Made by a program: the position numbers and the translations under genes
In this document: positions 1 to 11,042 of the stretch, in pieces
Numbering within the stretch: the first letter of the stretch is position 1
Layout: every line of letters starts with the position of its first letter
Assembly (NCBI GenBank): GCA_032717465.1
Contig: CM064666.1
Span: 21,223,732-21,287,731 of the forward strand
Reading direction: 5' to 3'
DNA: 64,000 nt
Source of the DNA: Coenobita brevimanus
Lineage: Eukaryota > Arthropoda > Malacostraca > Decapoda > Coenobitidae
Notes under the pieces: generated by a model
The model's database searches: none
The model's input: only the letters and a program-made list of their open reading frames with translations
Told to the model about the DNA's origin: nothing

Positions 1-205
1 GGGTGGGAGGGGCCCCCTCGGGGTTGGAGAAGGGAGGTGTGGGATGGCTGGCGTGAAAGAACTCGACAGCTACTCTTGTGTGAGACACTTTGCGCGCCGG
101 GAAAACACTCGGTGTTCAAAATATTCACGATCATTCCAGAATGACACCCACGGTTTGGTCCAGTTTTGTCAATATCATTCTGGAATGACACCCGCGGTTA
201 AAGGG
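1..205. mobile_element. Right end of a TTAA-target (piggyBac-like) non-autonomous element
   Basis: The segment ends in CCGCGGTTAAAGGG and abuts a TTAA at 206-209. The related long-TIR copy near 62.6 kb has an uninterrupted TTAA at the matching point (TTATTTTAAATAGC), so this element sits precisely at a TTAA site. A near-repeated block containing TCATTC..GAATGACACCC occurs twice inside (about 132-151 and 176-193). No transposase is visible, and the left end lies outside the window. TTAA targeting and C-rich ends are typical of piggyBac-type elements; the family assignment is inference. Confidence 0.6.
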
Positions 206-397
206 TTAAATAGCCATTTCATATAGAGATGTCATTAAATAATTATTGAACTGGCATGATGGTGACTGTATAGAGGGAGTGTATACTGCAAGGGTGATCG
301 TATTTACTGTGGACAGCCATGTCAAAGTTGCATATAATATTAAGTTCCAAAAATTAATTACATGTAAGGGCAGAGGACGTTTCTTACACAAACATTG

Positions 398-2428
398 GCC
401 CTTGCTTTGACTTGCGGCTCCCGCGGGCATATTTGCGCTCCGACACTCTAAAAATATTGGCCAAAAATCAGTTATTAGTCCTAGAATATTAAAATTAAAT
501 ATGCATAATGCACATACCTTCAGCTTTCTCCTGGGATGTTTGTTGAGCCTTCGTCGAGTACCGTAGGACTTGTGGAGACCTCTGAATTTGGGTAACGGTC
601 TCCACTTTACACTTCCCAACAACCCGTAATATGATTACCACAGCCTGATATTATCACTAGAAACACTATTCTATGATTCTCAAATAGTTTGGAATCCATA
701 CTCAAAAAAAAAAAAAAAGTGAAAGAAATGAAAATTATGAGGGCGTATGACCTTCCCACTTCCAATCGTTCGCCGCTGGTGTTCTGTCATTTATTATTCA
801 TAAAAGTACTTACAATTTCTATTTCTATTACTATATAACACATATATGTCAGCAGCCTTTATCCATAAGTTTCCTTCAGTAATACTAGTTTATTGTCACT
901 GTAGGCATTCAATATCTCTTTCAGTAAAATACGTTGCATTCACTTTCTCATCCTGTATACTAGCGTTGAGAGTGAATGTCACTTTCACCTTCTCTCATAA
1001 CTCATAGTATTCATACATGGTAGAGTGAATGATACTCGTATTCTTATAATACTACTCATTTACATTTCTATCTACATTGTTTTATTTACATTATTTACAT
1101 TTCTATTTTATTTACACTGTGTTAGGCAATGTCACTTGCAGTAACTTATAAAACTATTTTCCACTGTTCACTTATATTTACATTCATTGCTTTCACTTGC
1201 TGTATACACATTATTTACACATTATTTTCATTTCCACTTTCACTGTTTTACTCACCAGAAAGATCGTAGTCACTATCATTTGTCAGCCCTTCACCTCTTT
1301 CCACACGAGGTTTAGTAGGGGGTAGAGGTCACAGGGCCCTTTGCATGGGGCTAAAAAACAGCGGAATTTGACAGGCACGAATCTGACGTACTTTCACCTT
1401 GAAAGACGACAGTAAACTGATAGTGGTGGCCTCCTGCTGCCTGGCTAGGGTGAGTGCAATACTGCCAACTTCAGCCTTATGAGACCTGCTAATATATTGC
1501 AATGAAATGATTGGCAGAAAACCAAGACAATACATAATAAATTAGGTAGTTCCAGGTGAATGTAAATATCACTTAGGCTTCTCTCTTCCCTCCTTATATG
1601 TATATTTATTACGAGAATAGATTATACGGTATATTTCAAGGGGAAATAAACAGCGAAAATTACCAAACGAGTGTACGAGGTGTTGTCAGGTGATAATTAG
1701 CCAATTCTAGGTGTATGGCACTATCACTTATTTCTTTTTTGTATATATTATTTGGTATAAGAATAGGGCATAGGGCTTATTTCAATGGATGAAATCAGTG
1801 GAAAATTCCAAGGAAGATTTACTTAGTGAAGAATACAGTGTGGTGGTCTGCATTAATTAGGTAGTTCCAGGTGAATGTAAATATCATTTAGGCTTCTCCC
1901 TTCCTTTCTTATATTTATTTTTATTACGAAAATAGATTATACGGCATATTTCAAGTGGAAACAAACAGCGAAAATTAGCGAACAAGTGCACGTGAGATGC
2001 TGTTATGATAATTAGCCAATTCTAGGTGTATGGCACTCTCACTTACCATATTTCTTTCTTGTATACATTATTTGGTATAAGAATACAGCATAGGGCTTAT
2101 TTCAATGGATGAAATCAGTGAAAAATTCCAGGGAAGATTTACTTAGCGTAGCACGGCTGGGCAGGCGAGAGGAGAGGGTAATGGAGGGGAGGTAGGGAGG
2201 GAAGTCAAGAAAGGGGAGAAATGGCTAAACTGTCAACAATGGATGGGAGTACAGATGAGATTAGGAGTGTTGACTAGTGCTGGACATTGCCAGTACTGAT
2301 AGATGACACAAGCCACCACTTGAAAGCCCGGGCAAATTCAAAATAACTCAGAATCACAAGTGATGGCCCGCGGTATGATCCCTTGCTCCCAAGCGTCACA
2401 AAAGTGACGCCCCGCGGTTAAGGGGTTA
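398..2428. mobile_element. ~2-kb insertion splitting the long-TIR element; probably TTAA-type
   Basis: Copy 2 of the flanking element is continuous where this block lies (CACAAACATT joined to CGGAAGTCAAAG), so 398-2428 is an insertion. The right end, CCCCGCGGTTAAGGGGTTA, matches the end style of the element at 1-205. The left end, GGCCCTTGCTTTGACTTGCG, is a degraded inverted match. The target duplication is not clean. The interior is AT-rich, holds the direct repeat at 1540-2146, and has no open frame I recognise. Confidence 0.5.
1540..2146. repeat. Two ~290-bp direct repeats at 315-bp spacing
   Basis: 1540-1832 and 1855-2146 both begin AATTAGGTAGTTCCAGGTGA and both end with AAGATTTACTTAG. 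They are separated by about 22 bp. Divergence is modest, with single-base and small indel differences. This is a tandem duplication inside the 2-kb insertion, with no coding capacity. Confidence 0.8.
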
Positions 2429-2886
2429 GGGAAGTCAAAGCCATCCAGATTCCGTTCTGCGTCTGGTCAAAATACACGGATAAACACAATTATCTGGCTC
2501 CGCACAAATTTTAATGCCACGTCAGTATATTTCTCTCACAAGCCAGTCCTTGATATCACCACCTATCTAAAGTTTCTTATCTGACGCCGCTATACATGGT
2601 GTAATTCAGCTTTATCTACTGAATAGTAACTCCTTTATATGATGCCCTGAATGAAAGAAAACAGACACATTATGTGGCCACAACTTCGCATTTCATTCAC
2701 CCTCCTCTACCTACCCTTCCTCACTCCACCCCAGCATCATTGCTCGTCCCCCCACCCACCTTCCCTTCTCTCTCTGACCTCTCCCTCTCAGCCCCTCGTA
2801 TTCCAGTGTGACTTGCCGTGCATAAAGGAGCCAGTCTGAGGCAGGGAGTACAGGATGAAATGTGATTATTTATGACCACGACTGTA

Positions 2887-3640
2887 CAATGAAAGGCTGC
2901 CTCTAGGAACAACAACTCACTGGGCAATGTCCTTCCTATACCGATCTATTGCTGCTGGAGCCTGTGGCAGTGTGGGACGGGGATGTAACAGTACCATTGG
3001 AGTGTTTTAAGCTATAATAAAGATATCACGACCATCGATTTTTTTTTTTTTTTTTTTTTCAGGCGGGCATACAAAACTATGTCGAGCAAGAGCACGATCT
3101 TAGGGCCAAGACGGTACCTTTTGGAAGAAAGCCTGTGTGTGTGTTGGGAGGGGGGGGGAGGGTGCTGTGAGATTATTTGTGCATGATACAAGTGATCTGT
3201 GAGTGACTTAAAAAACCATAGAGCACTGCCGCTATGCTAAATGTTAGTAATGAATGAAATGGGATAAAAGAGTAGTCAGTTGTGGTCATAAGTGTCAATA
3301 TAGGCTAACTGCTATAGCAGTGACATACTCCGTCTCAGCAACAGTACACTATGAGTGGCTGAAAGAAGGGAACCCCAGAGCAGGCTAGTCCCGAGAAGGC
3401 CAAACACTGCCACCTGCATCTGCCTCTTGACACCAAGGTACAGGTAACTATCTGGCACTGCAGTGGCAAAGCACATCAGTCATCTAAAAACTAGGTCAGG
3501 CTGGCTTGATGGCTTCTGTTAGCATACAAATATGAACAGCCTAAAACTCGCCAGCAAAGGAGCGAGTGCACACCAAGACACAGCCTGAGAATTTTCCAAG
3601 ACTCTAAAGAGGGATGTGCAGGAAGGGTAGTACTCAACAA
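2887..3640. other. Non-coding stretch with poly-T and G-rich runs
   Basis: It contains a ~21-bp T run (3039-3059), a short GT stretch and a G run near 3140-3160. The remaining sequence resembles nothing I recognise, and no plausible exon was found. Confidence 0.5.
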
Positions 3641-3644
3641 AAGT

Positions 3645-4620
3645 CCAGAACTCTGATAAGAGGGATTTTTTGGAAGCACGTGCTCTCCACAACCATAATC
3701 TACAGAGAGGAAAATCAAGTACCAGTACCAGTCTTCAAGACAGCAAAGGACAGACTCTCTCTAGGTGGGAATGCCAAGGGTGATTTGAAGTTGCAACCAG
3801 TGCTTGCGTATCACTTGGAGAATCCTAAAGCACTTTCAGGTAAGGGCAAAACTGACCCTATCTTGAAATCGCACCCGAAAGCTTGGTTGATGACACAACT
3901 GTGCAAAGATTACATTACTGGATGTCTTGCTAACTGAAAGAGTATGCCCGGCAGAGGAACTTCAACAACCTATTTAATTTTGTTGATACTGTGCCTTCTC
4001 AGTATGATGCAAAGGATGACTAAGCTGACAACTCTGAGCTATTGTTCCTGCCACCAAACACCACGTCACATATTCACCCAATGGACCAGGGTGTAACTGC
4101 CAATTTCAGGCATATTATCTCCATCATGTTATGACTGACGCAATGAGAAACTGATAGGAACAGATAACAATAAAGGAATTTTGGCTCGGCTTCACTGTTA
4201 ATAAGGCTTTTGATAAAGTGATGCTGCATGGAAGGTGAAGTGGGAGACTATTTATGGTGTATGTGGAAGAATGTTTAAAAGGACTGCATGCACAGCTTCA
4301 CCATGTTCAGCGAAATTAGGGTGTTTGTCGAAACTGTCCAGCTCCCTAAGGATGCTGGTTTTAAGGAGGTTGACCAGGACATGGTGCTGAGGGCACCAAA
4401 GAAGGAGCCTGGGGCAAGGTCAAATCTCACACTCACAATCCCTGGGGTGTGCCTGGCCAAGATCAGTGATATACTTGAGACTGGCACAGCATGACCTGAA
4501 CCAGGAATGTAGTAGTAAAATGAAGCAGGGTGTAGATGCCCAGGTACACTGTTACCATGAGACGTACAGAGAGAGGAAAAGGCAGCAGGCACAGTCTACT
4601 AATACCAACATCAAGCCATG
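3645..4620 (+). pseudogene. Tigger/pogo-type DDE transposase relic
   Basis: Frames around 3650-3937 read FWKH..STTIIYREEN, then KTAKDRLSLGGNAKGDLKL and LAYHLENPKAL, the central part of a CENP-B/jerky-like DDE_1 transposase. The first catalytic motif appears as NSDK where NADE is usual. Another frame at about 4035-4091 reads LLFLPPNTTSHIHPMDQG, the region of the third catalytic Asp. A C-terminal acidic-helix region (GFKEVDQDMV) follows near 4350. Several stops and frame changes separate these blocks, so it cannot be active. It is more decayed than the Tigger-like element at 7.6-11.4 kb and is a different lineage by sequence. Terminal repeats were not located. Confidence 0.8.
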
Positions 4621-4939
4621 GTCAGATGGAAAGCCATCTGTGGAGTGGTCAAATGATACGTTTATTCTCTCCACAACCTTCAGTCTCAGACATTACCGTA
4701 GTCAACGCTGCTCTTCACGCAAAACTGTCCAGAGCAGAGGCGATGCCAACTGGATCACTGATGCCACTGTTGCCAGCTCGTGTCTCCTTCTACCACACAT
4801 GCTGAATTGGAGACATTACCAGGCTCTTCATCTGATTTGGGCACCTAGTCTCCTGAACCGGGAGGTAAGTTAGTGGTTAAGGGCAGGGGTCCGTAGATGG
4901 AAAGAACTGCTGTTCCCCTCTTTTAAAGAGTTTCCTTGG

Positions 4940-5760
4940 TGTGTTATTATTGAATTAGTTATGTTGCAGTTATTGTCCAACTCTCTGGTGTTATCCAATA
5001 CCTTTTGTGCTGCTGTAAATGTTCAATTATGGGGATTGCTAAGGTCACACTGTCCAGTGCAGTATGACCTCTGGATATAAACCCCATATAATCCACGTGT
5101 TATTATTATCCAAATTCTGTTGCAGGTCTGTGCTTATGTAAGAGTGTAATTATCTCCCTATACTTACTTGGCGGGTCACTGAAGTCACGCATGATAACTG
5201 TGGACAGTAAGGCCATAGGACATAATCCACATAACCCAGGTATTACTGGCTGTTATCTGAGTTATCTTGCAGATGCTGTGCTTCTTTTAAGTGTGCAATT
5301 ATGACTGGTTATGTACTGGAGGGAGCTAAAATCACACATGATAATCCTGTCCTGCACAGTATAGCCACAAAACATAACCCCATATAACCCAGCTGTTATT
5401 GACTCTCCTAAAATTTTGATGCAGGTGTGCTTCTGCGTGTAATTATGACAATAATGTACTAGGGACGGGGAGGGTGTCATACACATGTAACATTGTATGG
5501 CCAACCGAAATAACCCTGCATATAAATTGTGGTTAATGAGTCTCAGCCAACTTACTGGTAAGTAAAAAATTACTGCACTGCTGGAAGTGTGCAATGAGTA
5601 CAGAATAACGATATATACCTGGTGGTTACTAAACTTACTCAAGAGCAAACCTCTGTGGCCACTTGACATAACCCAAAGGAAACCCATAATATAACCTCCA
5701 TGTTATCCAAAAATCGACATCTGAACTATCTATCCTTAACCAAACTCCTTTGGATACAAC
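4940..5760. repeat. Degenerate tandem repeat, about five units of ~145 bp
   Basis: A recurring theme of ACATAACCCCATATAACCCA, TGTTATT, then a T-rich stretch to TTGCAGG and AAGTGTGTAATTATGAC appears near 5080, 5225, 5370, 5505 and 5670. Units are badly diverged but keep order and spacing. Reading frames across it are chance openings. Confidence 0.65.
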
Positions 5761-6009
5761 GGGTTGCCTGTATTGAAACACTTGTATGTTTATACTGCAG
5801 TTCCAAGAACTGTTCAAATGGAAGAATTATGCTATACTCATACTTCTTGAACCCGCTCCGGATATGAATTGAGATGGTGCAGGGTGAGTCACTTCCCTGA
5901 GGCCCCAAAATAACACCAGCTAATCCGTTATTTTTAAATTTAAATGATAATCCATAGCTATACACTTCTGTCTGTCAGTAGTACATTGCATTTCAAAACT
6001 CATGGGCAT

Positions 6010-6110
6010 TTTAATTTAAAGAGGTTCATCCATCCATGCATCATCCAATCCAGTGTTGCTCTATGAGGAGCGTAGGAGCCCAGGGATAGGCAAGTCGGTC
6101 CAGACATTCT
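6010..6110. repeat. Dispersed repeat, copy 1 (second copy 16970-17055)
   Basis: It shares TTCATCCATCCAT, AATCCA, GTTGC and ATGAGGAGCGTAGGA in order with 16970-17055. Flanks differ, so this looks like an interspersed fragment rather than a local duplication. No function is visible. Confidence 0.65.
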
Positions 6111-6314
6111 AGATGAGTGACCAGCCTCACACATCCTGAGTGGTATTACGTGAGCAATAAACCCCAACCACCTCTTGGATATAAACCTGCACTGGTTCAA
6201 TCCAGCTGGAGTGCCTTAATTACCCACAAAACCAACAGGCGCCATAATTTGGTTATATGCTACCACCCACCATACTAAATGGTTTCCTGGTGTACAGGAA
6301 ACCATTTGGCTCGT

Positions 6315-6440
6315 CACTCAGTGTAGAGTTACCCATAGGCAGAAGGAAGAGAAAAGAATGAAGGGCAGAAAGACAAAAGAGGGGTGTAAAGTCACCCACA
6401 GGCAGAAGGAAGAGGAAAGGATGAGGGAAATAAAGACAGA
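6315..6440. repeat. Short tandem duplication (~63-bp unit) in purine-rich DNA
   Basis: CACCCACAGGCAGAAGGAAG and the close variant ACCCATAGGCAGAAGGAAG recur about 63 bp apart. Frames through it are low-complexity and not convincing genes. Confidence 0.6.
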
Positions 6441-6607
6441 AAATGAAGGAGGAAGTGAGGAAATAGCAGACACCCAAAGCAGCACTACATCGAGAGAGTG
6501 GATGCTGAGTGCCCCCACCTACCACAATCCATTGAAAATGAAATGCCACTGTAGTGGCTACTCGGTAACTAGGCATATCTATACTATATGCACAGCTGCA
6601 TATTACC

Positions 6608-7204
6608 TAATTATTTACCTAGTTGTGATACACAAACAATGAGCTATGCCTGTGGGGTCCTGTCTCCCGTTTCCCAATTCAGATCCGCCCTATTCCACAG
6701 GTCAATGCATCTATATAGAAAGCTGTATTTCTTGATATCTTTCAAGCAACATTGCTTCATCAGTTTCATTCCGTGTCTGCTTGTTACTCTCCCATCCCAT
6801 ACAAACATATAATCTCTGTCAATTTTTTCAACTCCCATCATGGCCCTGAACACTGAAATCATGTCGCCCCTCTTTCCTTTCTTCTAAGGTAGGCAAATCT
6901 AGCTTTTCCAGCCTCTCTCTGTACGACAGACCTGCCGGGCTAAGGACCACCTTGGTTGCTATTATCTGTATTCTCTCGATCTTGTTGATATCTTTCTTTT
7001 GATGTGGGGATCGCACTACTGCTGCCTATTCCAATCTGGGGGGGATCATGGCCACGATCAATTTTGTCATCATCTCCTCATCCATGTAATGAAATGCCAC
7101 TCTTATGTTTGTCAAGAGCTTATATGTCTCAATGACAATTTTGTTAATGTGTTTTTCGGGTGACAAATTACCCTGGACCAACACTCCCAGGCCCTTCTCT
7201 TCTC
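6608..7204 (-). pseudogene. CR1-like LINE, C-terminal reverse transcriptase and 3' end
   Basis: Read on the minus strand from 7204, the translation gives LGVLVQGNLSPEKHINKI, then YKLLTNIRVAFHYMDE, RSPHQKKDINKIERIQ and LSYRERLEKLDLPTLEERK. These are the thumb/C-terminal motifs of CR1-superfamily LINE reverse transcriptases. The stretch ends with NWETGDRTPQ and a 3' terminus of CACAACTAGGTAA followed by another TAGGTAA. The CR1-like element at 20.5-27.9 kb ends in the same way (ACAATTAGGTAAG), which supports one family. It is 5'-truncated and carries a frameshift near 6885. The adjacent GT microsatellite lies just past the truncation point. Confidence 0.85.
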
Positions 7205-7208
7205 TCGC

Positions 7209-7210
<2 letters not shown>

Positions 7211-7249
<39 letters not shown>
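7211..7249. repeat. (GT)n microsatellite
   Basis: About 39 bp of uninterrupted GT dinucleotide lies directly next to the truncated CR1-like fragment. Confidence 0.97.
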
Positions 7250-7251
<2 letters not shown>

Positions 7252-7579
7252 CTTGCAAGTCATCCTGCCAATGGGGCTTGGTGGTAGAATTGGTAGGTGA
7301 ACGCAAGGCAGGGTAGGGTGGATAAGTGGATGCATGGATGGGTGATACGATTGGGTGCGTTGGGTTAGTGGAGTGGGGTGGGTAAGTAGAGGGAGTGGAA
7401 TTTTTGTGGAAGGATAGGGTGTGTGAGGCAGGAGCATGCAATGGATAGTATGATGGGTGGGCTTTGTGGGTGGGTGAGTGGATAGTGGATACATGGCTCC
7501 CAGAGGACAAAGCAGACGGGCCTACTACACGAAATGGGTGGGTAGGTTGTGGGTTGGCAGGTGGATAAATGGGGGAAAA
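7250..7579. repeat. G/T-rich degenerate minisatellite
   Basis: Variants of GGATGGGTG, GGGTGGGT and GTGGATA recur irregularly up to the left end of the Tigger-like element. Minus-strand frames here give Pro/Thr/His-rich low-complexity translations and are rejected as genes. Confidence 0.55.
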
Positions 7580-8155
7580 TACAGTCCTCCCTCCTATAAC
7601 GCAGCTAAGTTAGAATGACAAGCCACGGCATACTTTTCGGTGTTATACATTCCATATGATGCCATGATAAAAGGCTAACCTAGACTGGACTTTTCCAAAG
7701 TTGCCCTTTTCATCCCAAATCCCACCCAAATCCTCCAAAAAGCACCATACTGACATTCATTCTGGTACTCATACACAAAAAATTATTAAAAATACATTAA
7801 AAAGGTTCGTAGACACTAATAAAAACTGTTTAGGTCACTAACCTGACTGGATCTGCTGGCCACACTCACTGTCCCTGGTGCCCCCAGACCCCATTCTCTG
7901 TAGTTGCTGTCAAGATGTGGTTGGCTGGTCCCCTTCGTCATGGTGGTCCAACCCTTCAAAGTCCATGGAAGAAATGATGGACATAACCTCTTTATCAGGT
8001 TCAACACTGTATTTTGGGATTGATTCGTTGCCAGAGGATGGTTGTTCTGAAGCTTCCTGATGAACTCAAAAAAAAGTCTGCAATTCTCTTCTGCTGCTGA
8101 GCATTCACCCTCTCCCTAAACATCTACTTGCCACTAATGCAGCAGTTTGCTTGGC

Positions 8156-9420
8156 TCAGTCCTTACCTGTGTCCTGGTTGGTGATGACGAAGGTGAGCCT
8201 CTTGTACAATTCCACAATTTCTCTCAGTGTGCTTGTTGCTAACCCTCCCAGTGGCCTTTCCTCTGGCTCTTCCTGTTCTTCACTCTCTTCCTGCAACTGA
8301 TCCAACAGCTCCTTGGTGTCCAGGGTGGGGTCTGGGGTAAGAACCTTCTGAACGTCAGCAGTGTCGAGTTGTTCCTTGCCAGCAACTCTCTTTGCTGCCT
8401 CCACCACTGTGTCAACTGCTGTGTCAAAACTTTGTGGCTCAGTCTCTATGTCAAGCCTATGGCCTGGCAAACCTTGCAAAGTGTTGTGCCACGCGTGATG
8501 CACCATGGCCTGCGACAGCTCATTCCAGGCTTCAACAATGGTGTCCATTCTGTTTTTGATGTTGAACAACTTCTGAAAGTTGATGACAGACGGTGCTTCC
8601 CTAGAGCGCAGTGTGGTGCTGATGGCGGTGATGGCAGCGGGTGGCCTTCGGGAGTCACGGCTTGTGCCAGTAGTGGGTGACTCAGGCCGTGGTGAATCTG
8701 GTGAAGTTACCAGCTCATCCAAATCTTCATTGCTGTCAGTGGCAGCTTGAAGCATGGCAAAAGTCTTTGAGGCATAGGTTGCCTTGAGCACTGCAGTCAG
8801 TTCTTGGTCAAGTAGTCGGAGGAGTGAGGTTGTGATCAGAGATATGAACACAACCTTGATGTTGGGGTGGCGATCGTCAAAGAGTGGTGAGTGACCTGGT
8901 GCACTCTCCAAGAGTAGCAGGATCTAAAATGGCCAAGTTGCACCACTTGTAGAAATCTTTTGCTTCATTGGTGATGCACTTGTCAAACCATTCAAGACAC
9001 TGCCCCCGACATCCACCCTTCTTGTTGTACATCCAGTGCACGTTGAGCTTGTCCATGTCACAATTCCTGTAGGCGTGTGGTTTCTTGGCTCATGAGACAA
9101 GTGGATTCATTTTGCAGGTCCCAGAGGCATTACAGGTTAGGAGTAGAGTGGGTCTTTCCTTAGACGCCTTGTAATCCTGGGCCTGCCATTCACACTGTTG
9201 GATGTAGGTCCTTGTGGGCATTTTTTTCCAAAAAAGCCTCGTCTAGTCAACATTAAAAATCTGGTCCTGGGTGTAGCCACCATCTCTGATGACATCTCTA
9301 AGAAATGCTGTGATGGAAAAAAGTGGCAACATCAGTACTGGCCCTCTCACCAGTTAAACTAACACTCTTAAACCCATTCCTCTTAATATGAGAATTTAAC
9401 CAACTTTCTGAGGCCCTGAT
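8156..9420 (-). pseudogene. Tigger-like transposase, catalytic DDE half
   Basis: The relic runs from 9420 down. SWLNSHIKRNGFKSVSLTGE is the end of the CENP-B-type DNA-binding region. Near 9260-9215 comes IFNVD*TRLFWKK, where a TAG at 9243-9245 replaces the Glu normally following the first catalytic Asp. Near 8922 LLLLESAPGHSP shows Glu-Ser in place of Asp-Asn at the second catalytic position. Then ITTSLLRLLDQE keeps the third Asp. From about 8911 to 8156 the frame is open for ~250 codons and ends in an acidic Glu-rich tail. At least one frameshift (near 9300) and a stop in the DDE core disable it. The family normally cuts and pastes at TA. Confidence 0.85.
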
Positions 9421-9449
9421 GGGTGTCGGGTTCTTGTGGCTTAGCCGTC

Positions 9450-10674
9450 TACAGTAATCCCTCTACTATCTGACACAATAGAGTAAAAGGCATGTCCGGA
9501 AAGTGGTCCTGTCCGGATGGTGGGCCCCAGCCTCCTGGACTGGTACTGAAGGACTCTAACCCAGCCTAACTTTGAAAGCCACCTGAATAATTTCCTACTG
9601 GACACACATAGCACCTATCTAAACCTATTTAAGATCCTATTCACACCAATAATGGACACAAAACATGGAATACATGAAAAGCAACCAGTGAATGAGGAAT
9701 TAGAAGTGACTGTACCTCAGACAGGGTACTTACAGCACATCTGTGGCCACCTTCTCTAAGGCTTTGGAAGTGAAAATGCTCTTGAAGCACGTACAGTAAT
9801 CCAGTGTTGTGCTGCACTTAAGAGTAATTCTTTGCATTGTGAGTTATAATTGTTTAACACTGTACATTCTGTTAATTGCACCATGCCAGTTTCAACCACC
9901 AGTTTGCACTCCACAGTTAATCCTTTGCACTCTAAGTTCTAATTTCTTAACACTGCACAACACTGTAAATTCACGTGTGGTCTAGTGGCGAGGTACTGTA
10001 GTTTATTCACTGTTTATTCACAAAAAATGAGGACATGTGGCATCCACTGCGATAAGCATCTACTCGTGATCGCAGTTAGGCAGTAACTGTTGGTGAGGGG
10101 GAAGCAGGGTTGCCAGATCGCAACTCGGCCACATTACCAAACTCCTCAACTTTCATTACCAAATTTAACTTCTCATTACCAAATTTGTAAAGGCTAGCAT
10201 TTGTTCTTCAATAATTATATATATAAGTGGAAATACATGTAATCACTCTCCTTATAATTAACAGCATGTTGATTATTTTCACGCTAAGTAGGCTAGCAGA
10301 TTAATCAGAGAAAGTAAACAATCCACCACTGCCATCCTGTGGATCATACGTGAAAAATCCGCTTGGTAATGCATTATTTTGATTCATTACCAAACGAATT
10401 TTTCACTATCAAATTGGCCCACATTTGGTAATGAAAAATACTAAATGGCAACCCTGACAAGGGAGGGGGGAAGAAGGAAGGGGTGAAGGGGCCGTGGTAT
10501 AAACAGCTGTTCGGCACTGCGTGGCAATTTCTAATTACAGGTGGAAAAAAATTCAGATTTATTTATTTTTTTTATTTATTTTTTTTTTGGGGGTTCCGAA
10601 GGTCCAGGCCCACATTGTCCGGTAAGTGGGGAGTCCGGACAGTGGGCGTCCAGATAGTACAGGGAATTACTGTA
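9450..10674. mobile_element. 1.2-kb TIR element nested in the Tigger-like transposase gene
   Basis: The left end is TACAGTAATCCCTCTACTAT. The reverse complement of the right end is TACAGTAATTCCCTGTACTA. Both start at TA (9450-9451 and 10673-10674) and continue to match through CTATCTG. It lies exactly between the two halves of the transposase frame, so its insertion split the gene. The interior has no transposase. It is partly AT-rich and holds several ATTACCAAA motifs around 10130-10440. The TIR resembles pogo/Tigger ends, so it is probably a non-autonomous relative. Confidence 0.85.
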
Positions 10675-10679
10675 CTTAC

Positions 10680-11042
10680 CTCACTAAAGAAATGCTTGGC
10701 CTTGCCACGTAGCATGGCACCATGAGTAAGGATGTTTCTTTGTCTCTGCCTCTCGATGAACCAAAGTCGCTCCGTGGTCTTCAGAGCTGCATTCCTGATC
10801 TTCATTGCAGCTTCTCCTGCTGCTGAGGTGTTGCTCTTGACATATGTCTTTATCTTCTCTCGGTCTTTCCAAATTGTCCTGATGGTACTTTCATTAACCT
10901 TGTGTTTCTCTGCCAGGTCAACTTGTCTCTTCCTGCCCTCCAACTCTCGTACTGTCTCCACTTTTTGCCCGAAGGTGAAGCGCCATGTTTGTTGGTGGGT
11001 TCCAGTTGGCTGTGAGCCATAAAGTTTAGGTACTGGTAACAA
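10680..11042 (-). pseudogene. Tigger-like transposase, N-terminal DNA-binding half
   Basis: The minus-strand translation from 11042 contains FGQKVETVRELEGRKRQVDL, AEKHKVNESTIRTIWKDREK and LKTTERLWFIERQRQRN, ending in RGKAKHFFSEV. This is the psq-like helix-turn-helix (QVDLAEKHKVNESTIRTI) followed by the start of the CENP-B-type second helix-turn-helix of pogo/Tigger transposases. The frame then runs into the nested element at 10674 and continues beyond it at 9449, with SWLNSHIKRNGFKSV as the next expected segment. The open frame itself extends into the insertion, so its last ~35 residues are not transposase. Confidence 0.85.

Larger units (their letters stand above)
206..2886 (+). mobile_element. 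Long-TIR Tc1/mariner-like non-autonomous element, copy 1 (interrupted)
   Basis: 206-397 and 2429-2886 are collinear with 62607-63263, a complete copy of the same element. The right terminus reads GTGGTCATAAATAATC on the minus strand and stops at a TA after GACTG, like copy 2. The left inverted arm is not in the window; the left junction is occupied by the TTAA element at 1-205. The body is split by a ~2-kb insertion at 398-2428. No transposase is seen. The CAGT end next to TA is the usual Tc1/mariner/pogo pattern; superfamily placement is inferred. Confidence 0.65.

Noticed and set aside
4466..4873. 135-codon plus-strand frame
   Set aside because: It overlaps the decayed Tigger C terminus in another frame and lacks any domain.
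7112..7510. 132- and 108-codon Pro/Thr/His-rich minus-strand frames
   Set aside because: They follow the G/T-rich minisatellite and GT run; no motif and no family relation.
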